NCBI GenBank assembly: GCA_040755055.1
Contig: JBFMBS010000012.1
Location: 48,657-112,656, forward strand
From: DYJK01 sp040755055
Lineage (GTDB): Bacteria > Bacteroidota > Ignavibacteria > Ignavibacteriales > Melioribacteraceae
Direction of reading: 5' to 3'
DNA: 64,000 nucleotides
Shown: in pieces, positions 52,421 through 59,696 of the stretch
How positions within the stretch are numbered: the stretch's first letter is position 1
Layout of the letters: each line of letters opens with the position of its first letter
Translations under genes and position numbers: made by a program
The notes under the pieces: generated by a model
What the model saw: the letters and a program-made list of their open reading frames with translations, nothing else
Databases searched by the model: none
Told to the model about the DNA's origin: nothing

Positions 52421-52792
52421 ATGAATGAAAATGAAATAAGTAAAATAATACTTGACTGTGCCTTCAATGTCCATACTGCTTTGGGACCTGGTTTACTTGA
52501 AAGCGCTTACAGGGAATGCTTAGCTTACGAATTAACAAAAGCAAATTTATTTGTTGAAAAGGAAAAATCTTTACCTTTAGTTTATGAAGAAGTTAAGTTA
52601 GAGTGCGGGTATAGAATTGATCTTCTTGTTGAAAACAAAGTTGTAATTGAATTAAAAGTTGTCGAAGCATTTAACGAGGTTCACTTTGCTCAAACTTTGA
52701 CTTATATGAGGCTTTCAAATTGTAAGCTTGGCTTATTACTAAATTTTTATACGAAATCTTTGAAGGATGGAATTAAGCGGTTAATACTTTGA
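52421..52792 (+). CDS. GxxExxY family protein
   Basis: This 123-residue protein has the defining motif in ALGPGLLESAYRECLAYEL, followed by a PD-(D/E)xK-like core: CGYRIDLLVENKVVIELKVV, then the TLTYMRLSNCKLGLLLNF strand and helix. Family members are very common and scattered in Bacteroidetes-group genomes. The nuclease-like fold is predicted, but no function is established. It stands between dispersed repeats, outside any operon. Confidence 0.88.
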   Translation: MNENEISKIILDCAFNVHTALGPGLLESAYRECLAYELTKANLFVEKEKSLPLVYEEVKLECGYRIDLLVENKVVIELKVVEAFNEVHFAQTLTYMRLSNCKLGLLLNFYTKSLKDGIKRLIL

Positions 52793-52799
52793 GAAACTT

Positions 52800-52818
52800 T
52801 CCGCCAGAAGACGGCGTG
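52800..52818. repeat. CCGCC..GGCG hairpin repeat, copy 3
   Basis: ACTTTCCGCCAGAAGACGGC is the closest match to copy 2 and follows the GxxExxY stop by about eight bases. The right arm is imperfect. Confidence 0.7.
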
Positions 52819-52954
52819 TAAGGGAGAAATTACTTAATGTTACTTCATGAAAGATTTTTATAGTAACGCAGAGAACCACAGAGAAATACAATTGTATTGA
52901 AGAAAAACCAGTAAAATTTGTAGGAAATAATTCGCAAAAGGATAGATAAAAAAA

Positions 52955-53260
52955 ATGAATAAAAAAATGACACAGCGATATATCGAAACAATACGTCAAT
53001 TTGTTCTTAAAGAGCTAGAAAGTGAGGATGTATCCATTGCACTTTTTGGATCTTTCACAACGGGTGCGAACACAGATGTTTCGGACATAGATATTGCTGT
53101 ACTTCCCAAGGGAAAATGGAAAAGGTCGAAACTTTCACAAATTCGTGAAAAGTTGGAGGAGCTTACGATACCATACACTGTTGACCTGGTTGATTTCTCT
53201 ATGGTATCAGAGCAATTTAGAAAGACAGCATTGACAAATGTATTGTGGTGGAGGATGTGA
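52955..53260 (+). CDS. MntA-like nucleotidyltransferase antitoxin
   Basis: This 101-residue minimal nucleotidyltransferase contains LFGSFTTGANTDVSDIDIAV, which fits the GS-x10-D-x-D motif of MntA. In the MntA-HepT system MntA inactivates the HEPN toxin by adding AMP to it. The gene overlaps the next (HepT-like) by one base, and the order matches known mnt-hep pairs (HI0073/HI0074 type). Confidence 0.9.
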   Translation: MNKKMTQRYIETIRQFVLKELESEDVSIALFGSFTTGANTDVSDIDIAVLPKGKWKRSKLSQIREKLEELTIPYTVDLVDFSMVSEQFRKTALTNVLWWRM

Positions 53261-53652
53261 TGGTAAAATTGTTTCCACTAAAATATGAAGGTACTCTTAA
53301 AGCATTATTAACACTTGAAGAAGCTTTAAAGGCAGAATATTCCATCTTCATCCAGGATGCCGCTATTCAACGTTTTGAATATACCACGGAAGCGTTATGG
53401 AAATGTCTTCAATCGTATCTAAAAGAAAATGAAGGTATTGTTTGTACTTCACCGAAAGCTTGCTTGCGCGAAGCAAAAAAAATGAGGATACTGAATGATA
53501 CTGAAGCCGAACTTGCATTAGAAATGATTGATGATAGAAATTTGACATCCCATACTTATCACGAAGAGGTTGCAAAAATGCTTTATAAACGGTTGCCTCA
53601 ATATAGCCTTCTCATGAAGAATATTCTTGAAAGAATAAAGCAGAATTCTTAA
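53260..53652 (+). CDS. HepT-like HEPN toxin
   Basis: The 130-residue HI0074-type helical protein shows IQRFEYTTEALWKCLQSYL, SPKACLREAKKMRIL and IDDRNLTSHTYHEE, the R-x4-H-x-Y HEPN motif of HepT RNase toxins. GGAGG five bases before the ATG at 53260 supports this start over an upstream GTG. Translation is coupled to the MntA-like gene. With MntA it forms a complete, intact toxin-antitoxin module lodged between sugar genes. Confidence 0.9.
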   Translation: MVKLFPLKYEGTLKALLTLEEALKAEYSIFIQDAAIQRFEYTTEALWKCLQSYLKENEGIVCTSPKACLREAKKMRILNDTEAELALEMIDDRNLTSHTYHEEVAKMLYKRLPQYSLLMKNILERIKQNS

Positions 53653-53661
53653 TTATCAACT

Positions 53662-54372
53662 ATGCCGATGGTAAAAAAGTACAGAGTTAGGGTTGAAGAA
53701 ATAATAAATCCTTTACCAGATATTTATACTGTTACTTTTTCCTCTGAAAAGAAGTTTATTTATAATCCGGGACAGTTTTTACACTTAGCTTTAGATAACT
53801 ATGATGGTGTTGGGCAGTGGCCTGAATCAAGATGTTTTTCAATGCAGAGTAATCCAAACGAACCACAAATAAAAATTACTTTTGCTGTTAAAGGAAATTT
53901 CACGAATAGGATGAAAAACGAATTACATGAAGGGGAAAAAGTATGGTTAAAACTACCTTATGGTGATATCTTTCAGAGAGTGCATGATAAAACTAATTGT
54001 GTGTTTATAGCCGGCGGAACCGGAATAACCCCATTTCTTTCTCTATTTAATGATAGTTCATTTAATGAATATGTTGATCCCAAAATCTATTTGGGTTTTA
54101 AAACGAAAGCGCATAATATTTACGGAGAAGAATTACACAGAGTTCCACTGGACATACACAGAGAACCACAGAGCGCACTTTCTAACAATGTAACTAAAAT
54201 ATTTTATGAAGATACCGATGGAATACTTGATATTAACAAAATATATAACGAATGCGGTAATGGAGCTACTTATTTTATATCTGGTCCGCCGGAGATGATT
54301 AAGAATTTTAAGAAATATTTACTTGAGCATGGCTTACCGGAAGGAAATGTGGTTACGGATGATTGGGAATAG
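53662..54372 (+). CDS. Ferredoxin-NADP-reductase-fold flavoprotein, probable RfbH reductase, with repeat-encoded insertion
   Basis: This 236-residue protein has an FAD domain (VRVEEIINPLPDIYTVTFSS, NPGQFLHLAL, SRCFSMQSNP) and a NAD(P) domain (CVFIAGGTGITPFLSLF, YFISGPPEMIKNFKKYLLE, ending TDDWE). In known systems E1 is served by a reductase (AscD/DdhD) that has an extra plant-type [2Fe-2S] domain; that domain is missing here. About 15 residues, LHRVPLDIHREPQSALS, sit between the GEE and NNVTKIFY blocks and are encoded by the CACAGAG repeat at 54131-54180. Role as the RfbH partner is inferred from context. A decayed relative of its 3' end lies at 55555. Confidence 0.82.
   Translation: MPMVKKYRVRVEEIINPLPDIYTVTFSSEKKFIYNPGQFLHLALDNYDGVGQWPESRCFSMQSNPNEPQIKITFAVKGNFTNRMKNELHEGEKVWLKLPYGDIFQRVHDKTNCVFIAGGTGITPFLSLFNDSSFNEYVDPKIYLGFKTKAHNIYGEELHRVPLDIHREPQSALSNNVTKIFYEDTDGILDINKIYNECGNGATYFISGPPEMIKNFKKYLLEHGLPEGNVVTDDWE
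54131..54180. repeat. CACAGAG-type repeat inside the reductase gene
   Basis: ACACAGAGTTCCACTGGAC and ACACAGAGAACCACAGAG lie in frame within the NAD-domain coding sequence. The same words form noncoding repeats at 39269, 50944, 52862 and near 45881. Confidence 0.87.
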
Positions 54373-54374
54373 AT

Positions 54375-54746
54375 ATGACTAAAGAAGAAAAATATAACAC
54401 GCTTAAGAAAATATTTTGGGATTATAATATTGATATACTTCCAATAAATAAAGTTGTTGATCAGCAATTGGACAAAATTGATAAATATGAATTAGATATA
54501 ATGATTAACCGTATGCTCGAAAGATTGAACTGGTACGATCTTCTGGATATTTTAGGAGTTGATTTATTAAAAAAGCTATTAACCGCCGGTTCAATTAGTA
54601 AACTGAGAAGCAAAGAATTAAAGGATAGATATGAACGAATCAGACGAATTTTATTTAAAGAGCCTCTATCCCTTTCAGGATGGGATGCTGAATATATTAA
54701 AAGAATTAAATCTACCCTTTTATCTAACCGGTGGTACGCCGCTTAG
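54375..54746 (+). CDS. DUF6922-like small protein, probable antitoxin
   Basis: This 123-residue helical protein has LKKIFWDYNIDILPINKVVD, YELDIMINRMLERLNWYDLL and DILGVDLLKKLLTAGSI. The FWDY-x-I-D opening resembles the DUF6922 proteins that accompany AbiEii-type nucleotidyltransferases. It starts two bases after the reductase stop and its 3' end overlaps the toxin gene by 116 bases, an unusually long overlap. The 3' portion may be read-through rather than conserved protein. Confidence 0.72.
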   Translation: MTKEEKYNTLKKIFWDYNIDILPINKVVDQQLDKIDKYELDIMINRMLERLNWYDLLDILGVDLLKKLLTAGSISKLRSKELKDRYERIRRILFKEPLSLSGWDAEYIKRIKSTLLSNRWYAA

Positions 54747-55329
54747 CCGTTATTATTTTAACCACAGATATTCGGACGATCTTGATCTTTTCGTGAACGA
54801 CGAAGACAATTTCCCAAAATATTGCAGCCTTATCTACCAAAAATTAATTGATTCGCAAGATAAATATGATATTATAATTGATAAGCAAAGACTAAAACTC
54901 TCACAAGACTTTATGCAGATTTTCGTTTCAAAAAATAATATTAATTTAAAAATAGATTTTGTTAATGATGTCGCTCCGCATTATGGAGATTTTGAATTAG
55001 ATAGTGTTCTTGGAAAAATTGATAGTCTTAGAAATATTTTATCTAATAAATTCTCGGCGTTATATAGATTTGAGCCTAAGGACGCAGCGGATATTTGGAT
55101 TATTTGTAAAAGTTATGACTGCGACTTTAAGGAAATTATTGCGGAAGCAAAGAATAAAGAAGCCGGAGTCGATCCTATTTCTGTTTATGAAATTCTGACA
55201 TCTTTCCCGGATGATAAGATTAAACTAATCAAATGGGTCAGCGAGCCCGATCATCTTCAATTTAAAAATGAATTGGCTGTTATTGCGGATGATATTCTGA
55301 ACGGAAGGCGAAATACAATTGCCGGCTAA
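54631..55329 (+). CDS. AbiEii/AbiGii-family nucleotidyltransferase toxin
   Basis: The 232-residue protein has the type IV toxin signature: LPFYLTGGTPLSRYYFNHRY followed by SDDLDLFVNDED with the DxD metal site, then LKIDFVNDVAPHYGDFE and FEPKDAADIWIICKSY, where the KD-x-x-D motif is typical. AbiEii toxins modify tRNA or other targets and are blocked by a cognate antitoxin. The gene overlaps its DUF6922-like partner. The module lies between the reductase and a repeat-rich gap. Confidence 0.87.
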   Translation: MNESDEFYLKSLYPFQDGMLNILKELNLPFYLTGGTPLSRYYFNHRYSDDLDLFVNDEDNFPKYCSLIYQKLIDSQDKYDIIIDKQRLKLSQDFMQIFVSKNNINLKIDFVNDVAPHYGDFELDSVLGKIDSLRNILSNKFSALYRFEPKDAADIWIICKSYDCDFKEIIAEAKNKEAGVDPISVYEILTSFPDDKIKLIKWVSEPDHLQFKNELAVIADDILNGRRNTIAG

Positions 55330-55554
55330 CGCAGCAAAGTGAAACAAAAAAGGTAACGCTAAGGTTCTTAAAGTGCTGAGTGTTGAACAATGAGCTATCT
55401 TCGTGATACTATGTGAAAACCTAGTGTAACTCGGTGTAACCAAAAAATAATATCACAAAGTCTCACAAGGGAAACCCGCCTCGACCCGTCTGCCGCCGAG
55501 GCAGGTTCGCGTCTACGGCGAGGCTGGAACGAAGTCTCGCGAAGTATCAGAGGC
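55330..55554. repeat. Mixed repeat block
   Basis: GTGTAACTCGGTGTAACC (55431) and ATCACAAAGTCTCACAAGG (55451) belong to the CACAGAG-type family. CGCCTCGACCCGTCTGCCGC (55480-55500) and CGAGGCAGGTTCGCGTC are the GC-rich family. The block ends exactly where the remnant reductase sequence begins. Confidence 0.65.
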
Positions 55555-55647
55555 ACGGGACCGCCAATGATGATAAAATCATTTAAAAATTATCTTTTAG
55601 AAAAAAAAATTTCTGAAAGTAGGGTGATAATGGATGATTGGGAATAA
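55555..55647 (+). pseudogene. Remnant of a second reductase gene (C-terminal 30 residues only)
   Basis: The frame TGPPMMIKSFKNYLLE followed by KKISESRVIMDDWE and a stop closely matches the C-terminus of the reductase ending at 54372 (SGPPEMIKNFKKYLLE, then TDDWE). Nothing of the rest of such a gene remains upstream, where only repeats are found. The stop codon TAA abuts the ATG of the next gene, as the intact reductase gene would. It looks like the surviving 3' stump of a duplicated or displaced copy. An ATG at 55567 is present but a 26-residue product is unlikely to be functional. Confidence 0.8.
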
Positions 55648-56505
55648 ATGAAAACTATTCTTATTACAGGTATAAATGGTTTTCTTGGTAGCAGTATAGC
55701 TAAAAGATTAACTGACAAATATAAAATTGTTGGTACCGAATATAGTTTGAATAATCTTTTTAGAATATCTGAATTTGACTTTAATGTTTATGGAGCTACA
55801 CAAGAAAGTTATAAAAGTTTATTTAGTGAAAATAAAATCGATATAATTATTCATACAGCTACTTTTTATGGGAGAGGTAATGAAGATATGTCACAGATGC
55901 TTGCTGCCAATCTAATTTCTCCTTTGTATCTTCTAAATTTTGCTATTCAAAATAGTTGTGAACTGTTTATTAATACGGACTCAGCTTTAGAGCGTGATGC
56001 AAACATATATTCTTTAACCAAGAAACAATTTCTTGACTGGCTCAAGTTTAGAAGCCATGAAATAAAAACTGTTAATATGCAACTTGAACATTTTTATGGG
56101 CCTGGTGCAAATAACACAAATTTTATTACAGCGATGATTACTCAACTAAAAAAAAATGAGCCAATAATTAATTTAACTAAAGGAGAACAAAGAAGAGATT
56201 TTGTTTATTACGAAGATATACTTGATGCTTACGAATTAATTATCAATTCTATAGATAAATTAAATGAAGATTTTAATCATTTTGAAATAGGTACAGGCGA
56301 AATTTTTTCTATTAAAAATTTGATGAATCTATTAAAAGAACTAACATCAAGTAAATCAGAGCTAAATTTTGGAGCTATTCCACTCAGGGAAAACGAATTG
56401 ATGGAATCAAAACCCAACAATGCGAACATTTTAAAATTGGGCTGGAAGCCGAAGACAAAAATTAAAGAAGGTTTAATAAAGACCATTAAAGGAATAAGCG
56501 GATGA
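55648..56505 (+). CDS. CDP-paratose/abequose synthase-like SDR
   Basis: This 285-residue NAD(P)-dependent SDR has ILITGINGFLGSSIAKRL, DIIIHTATFYGRGNEDMSQM, the catalytic region NTDSALERDANIYSLTKKQF with YxxxK, and QRRDFVYYEDILDAYELI. This resembles RfbS/RfbJ enzymes that reduce C4 of CDP-4-keto-3,6-dideoxyglucose to CDP-paratose or CDP-abequose. Because the next gene is a CDP-paratose 2-epimerase, the paratose product is the likely one. It overlaps that gene by four bases. Confidence 0.83.
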   Translation: MKTILITGINGFLGSSIAKRLTDKYKIVGTEYSLNNLFRISEFDFNVYGATQESYKSLFSENKIDIIIHTATFYGRGNEDMSQMLAANLISPLYLLNFAIQNSCELFINTDSALERDANIYSLTKKQFLDWLKFRSHEIKTVNMQLEHFYGPGANNTNFITAMITQLKKNEPIINLTKGEQRRDFVYYEDILDAYELIINSIDKLNEDFNHFEIGTGEIFSIKNLMNLLKELTSSKSELNFGAIPLRENELMESKPNNANILKLGWKPKTKIKEGLIKTIKGISG

Positions 56506-57509
56506 GGTATTTAATAACCGGTGGGTGCGGTTTTGTGGGCAGCAATCTTGCGGCAGAAGTGTTGAAAAGAAATGAAGAGTTATTTGTCTTTGATAATTTA
56601 TTCAGAGCCGGCAGCGAAAAGAATTTACTATGGTTAAAAGATAAGGGGGGTTTTAAGTTCTATCATTGTGATATAAGAAATTATAACGATGTAGAGAATG
56701 TGGTAAAAGAGATTAAACCGGATGTTATTTTTCACCTTGCGGGGCAAGTTGCGATGACTACTTCAATTAACGACCCAAGAATGGATTTTGAAGTAAATGT
56801 TGTCGGCACTCATAATATTCTAGAAACAGTAAGAAAGTTTTCTCCAGAAACGGCTATCCTATATTCATCAACTAATAAAGTTTATGGGGATCTTGAATAT
56901 CTCACTTACGAAGAAACGGAGACTCGATACATTTGTAGAGAATATCCGAATGGATTTGATGAAAAATTACCGCTTGATTTCCATTCACCCTATGGCTGTT
57001 CAAAAGGTGCCGCAGACCAATACTTGCTTGATTATTCTAGAATATTTGGCATTAAGACCGTTGTATTTAGGCATTCCTCAATGTACGGTGGATACCAGCA
57101 CCCAACATATGACCAGGGATGGATTGGTTGGTTTATACAAAAAGGTCTGGAAATTAAGTGGGGATCGGTCAAAGAACCTTTTACAATCTCCGGTAATGGA
57201 AAACAAGTGCGCGATGTCCTTTACTCATCCGATGTAGTAAATTTATATTTTCAAGCGTCGACAAACATTGAAAAAGCAAAAGGACAAGCTTTTAATATTG
57301 GAGGGGGTATTGAAAACAGTCTTTCGTTACTTGAGTTATTCCAACTTTTAGAAGATGAGTTGGAAATAATAATGAAATATAAAAAAATACCAGTAAGAAT
57401 TAGTGACCAAAAGATATTTATTGCAAATAACACTAAAGCTAATACTATCTTAGAATGGCATCCAAAAGTTAAATGCAAGGCTGGAATAAAAGAACAATTG
57501 AATGGTTAA
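56502..57509 (+). CDS. rfbE: CDP-paratose 2-epimerase (tyvelose epimerase)
   Basis: RfbE (Tyv) converts CDP-paratose to CDP-tyvelose by C2 epimerisation at an NAD-bound intermediate. The 335-residue SDR shows YLITGGCGFVGSNLAAEVLK, HLAGQVAMTTSINDPRMDFE, SSTNKVYGDLEYLTYEETE, and DFHSPYGCSKGAADQYLLDY followed by VFRHSSMYGG. These blocks, in particular STNKVYGDLE and PYGCSKGAADQY, are characteristic. It overlaps the paratose-synthase-like gene by ATGA and completes the CDP-tyvelose set rfbF-G-H-S-E. Confidence 0.95.
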   Translation: MRYLITGGCGFVGSNLAAEVLKRNEELFVFDNLFRAGSEKNLLWLKDKGGFKFYHCDIRNYNDVENVVKEIKPDVIFHLAGQVAMTTSINDPRMDFEVNVVGTHNILETVRKFSPETAILYSSTNKVYGDLEYLTYEETETRYICREYPNGFDEKLPLDFHSPYGCSKGAADQYLLDYSRIFGIKTVVFRHSSMYGGYQHPTYDQGWIGWFIQKGLEIKWGSVKEPFTISGNGKQVRDVLYSSDVVNLYFQASTNIEKAKGQAFNIGGGIENSLSLLELFQLLEDELEIIMKYKKIPVRISDQKIFIANNTKANTILEWHPKVKCKAGIKEQLNG

Positions 57510-57526
57510 AGCAAATTTAAAATAAT

Positions 57527-58852
57527 ATGGCTAGTATTAAAACAAATTCTTTGTTTGGCTTCCTAGGTTTTCTTGTCCCATCTGTTATTACATTATTATC
57601 ATATCCTATAATAATAGGTCATATAGGGATTTCTAAATTTGGCATATTTACACTGGCGACTTCATTCAGTGGTACGTTAGCGTTTTTAGATTTCGGATTT
57701 TCTGCTGCCACGTTAAAATTTATGGCAGAATATGATAGCAAAGGGAAAAAAGATGATGCTTCTTCAATATTAACTACTTCAATATATTTTTACGGAACAT
57801 TAGGAATATTAGTTTCAATACTGGTATGGTGTTTCTCTCCGCTAATAGTTTCTTTTTTCTCTATTATTCCAAAAGACAAACATGAGGCAATTTGGGTCTT
57901 TCGTGTTGCAGGTGTTCAATTTTTCTTTTTCTTTTTAACTACTGTAATGATTTCATTATTCAAAGGATTGCAGAGATTTGATTATTCAACTATGGTGTTG
58001 TCATTACTTTCAATCTTGACATTTGGAGGTGGAGCTATTGGTGTTGCCATTTTTAAAGTCGGTTTGTTGGGAATTACTTTGATTAGCTGTGCCTCAAATT
58101 TAATTATCCTAATAACATCAACAATTTACGGGAATAAATTATGCAAAAATAATAATATCAAGTTTTTCAAAGGTTTACCAGATAAAAAATCTTTTGAGCA
58201 CATGTTTAAATACGGTTCAATAATGACCATTAATTCCGCATCTGGAATTTTCCTTTATCAAATACAGAGATACGTTATTGGCGCTTATATTAGCACTTCA
58301 GCTGTTACAATCTATCAGTTAGCAATGACAATATGTTCAAAAGCACATGCCGTTGTGGACTCAGCTACTGCAATATTATTTCCAGTTGCAGCAAGCGTAA
58401 GTCAGAAAATAAATCAGTTCAGGAAAACTTATGTCAAAATGTTGTTGAGTAGTGGATTTGTTTCTTTTGTTATTTTGTTACCGTTATACCTATTTACTAA
58501 TATTATACTAAAAACATGGATTGGAGAACAGTTAGCAAATCAAGTCGCACCATTAGTAAGGGTTTTGGTATTTGCATTTTTCTTCCTTTCCCTTTCACCA
58601 GCGCCTTATCATGTAATTAACGGCGTAGGAAAACTATGGTTAAATACTTTTTCTTATGCATTGAATGCTATTTTAAATGTTGTATTTATAATCTTATTTG
58701 CCTTTAGCAAGCTAGATTTATTATGCATTGCATTGGCATTTACTTTAGCAAATATTATAAATAGCATAATCTATCAGTTACTTTCTGAAATAATTATTTG
58801 GAGAAATCCCATATTATTAAAAATTAAAGCAAAATTTATATATGGTTCCTAA
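57527..58852 (+). CDS. wzx: Wzx-like lipid-linked oligosaccharide flippase
   Basis: This 441-residue membrane protein of the MATE/MVF-like polysaccharide transporter family has about 12 transmembrane helices. The N-terminus LVPSVITLLSYPIIIGHIGI and KFGIFTLATSFSGTLAFLDFG is typical of O-antigen flippases. It would move undecaprenyl-linked repeat units to the periplasm. The gene follows rfbE closely and its 3' end overlaps the first GT2 gene by 11 bases, so it belongs to the same operon. Confidence 0.92.
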   Translation: MASIKTNSLFGFLGFLVPSVITLLSYPIIIGHIGISKFGIFTLATSFSGTLAFLDFGFSAATLKFMAEYDSKGKKDDASSILTTSIYFYGTLGILVSILVWCFSPLIVSFFSIIPKDKHEAIWVFRVAGVQFFFFFLTTVMISLFKGLQRFDYSTMVLSLLSILTFGGGAIGVAIFKVGLLGITLISCASNLIILITSTIYGNKLCKNNNIKFFKGLPDKKSFEHMFKYGSIMTINSASGIFLYQIQRYVIGAYISTSAVTIYQLAMTICSKAHAVVDSATAILFPVAASVSQKINQFRKTYVKMLLSSGFVSFVILLPLYLFTNIILKTWIGEQLANQVAPLVRVLVFAFFFLSLSPAPYHVINGVGKLWLNTFSYALNAILNVVFIILFAFSKLDLLCIALAFTLANIINSIIYQLLSEIIIWRNPILLKIKAKFIYGS

Positions 58853-59696
58853 AATATCGGTTGTTGTACCTGTATATAATAGAGAAAAATTATTAATACG
58901 TGCATTAGATAGTGTCAAGAACCAGACATTTAAAGATTTTGAATGTATTATTATTGATAATAATAGTTCTGACAATACATTTAATGTTGCAAAAAAGTAT
59001 ACAGAAAGTGATAAACGATTTAGTGCTTACAAACAAGAAAGAAACGTTGGTCCGGTAAGAAACTGGTTAAGAGGTGTAGAGTTATCTAATGCAGAATGGA
59101 TTAAAATTCTTTTTTCAGACGATTATTTAGTGCCAGAATGTTTAGAAAAATGTTTTAGAGTAATTGGAGAATTTCCAGAAATAGGATTTGTTTATTTTAA
59201 TAGTAACACTAATTTGGTTAAAATTGAGACCAATATAACAGGTATTTACCAAGGTTACACGTTTTTATGGAAATCCCTAGCTACACATAGTAACGTACCA
59301 GTTAGCCCAACCTCTGCAATGTTTAGAAGACATGAAATAATTGAAGCGTTGTCTAAAGAAATAAAGCAGTATAATAATTTTAATTATTTTGAAACGGGAG
59401 CTGGTCCTGACCAATCTATATATTTGTACTCAGCTGATAAATATAAACACATATATTTTATAGATGAAATTTTGGCGTTATACGGTGATAATCAGGATTC
59501 TATTACGATAAGATATAATAAATCATTACCAGGTTTTTTATTATTAGGTGTATTATTTGCTCAATTGACGTTTCTAAAAAATTCTTTAATAAAAAAAAAA
59601 TTAAAAGGTAAATTATTTTATCTCACCATATCATTTCATATTCTTAAATGGTTTGTTAGATTTAAAATTTTGAATAAAATAAAATTACATGACTAA
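58842..59696 (+). CDS. GT2 glycosyltransferase
   Basis: The 284-residue protein is a GT-A-fold transferase with a nucleotide-sugar domain: ISVVVPVYNREKLLIRALDS, IIDNNSSDNTFNVAKKY, and the metal site KILFSDDYLVPE (S-D-D in the DxD position). The C-terminal part has a short hydrophobic segment (FLLLGVLFAQLTFL) that may associate with the membrane. It overlaps wzx and the next GT2 by a few bases. It probably adds one sugar of the repeat unit; donor unknown. Confidence 0.9.
   Translation: MVPKISVVVPVYNREKLLIRALDSVKNQTFKDFECIIIDNNSSDNTFNVAKKYTESDKRFSAYKQERNVGPVRNWLRGVELSNAEWIKILFSDDYLVPECLEKCFRVIGEFPEIGFVYFNSNTNLVKIETNITGIYQGYTFLWKSLATHSNVPVSPTSAMFRRHEIIEALSKEIKQYNNFNYFETGAGPDQSIYLYSADKYKHIYFIDEILALYGDNQDSITIRYNKSLPGFLLLGVLFAQLTFLKNSLIKKKLKGKLFYLTISFHILKWFVRFKILNKIKLHD

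Noticed and set aside
53245..53259. Upstream GTG start for the HepT-like gene
   Set aside because: GGAGG is placed five bases before the ATG at 53260, and the extra residues would cover the ribosome site itself.
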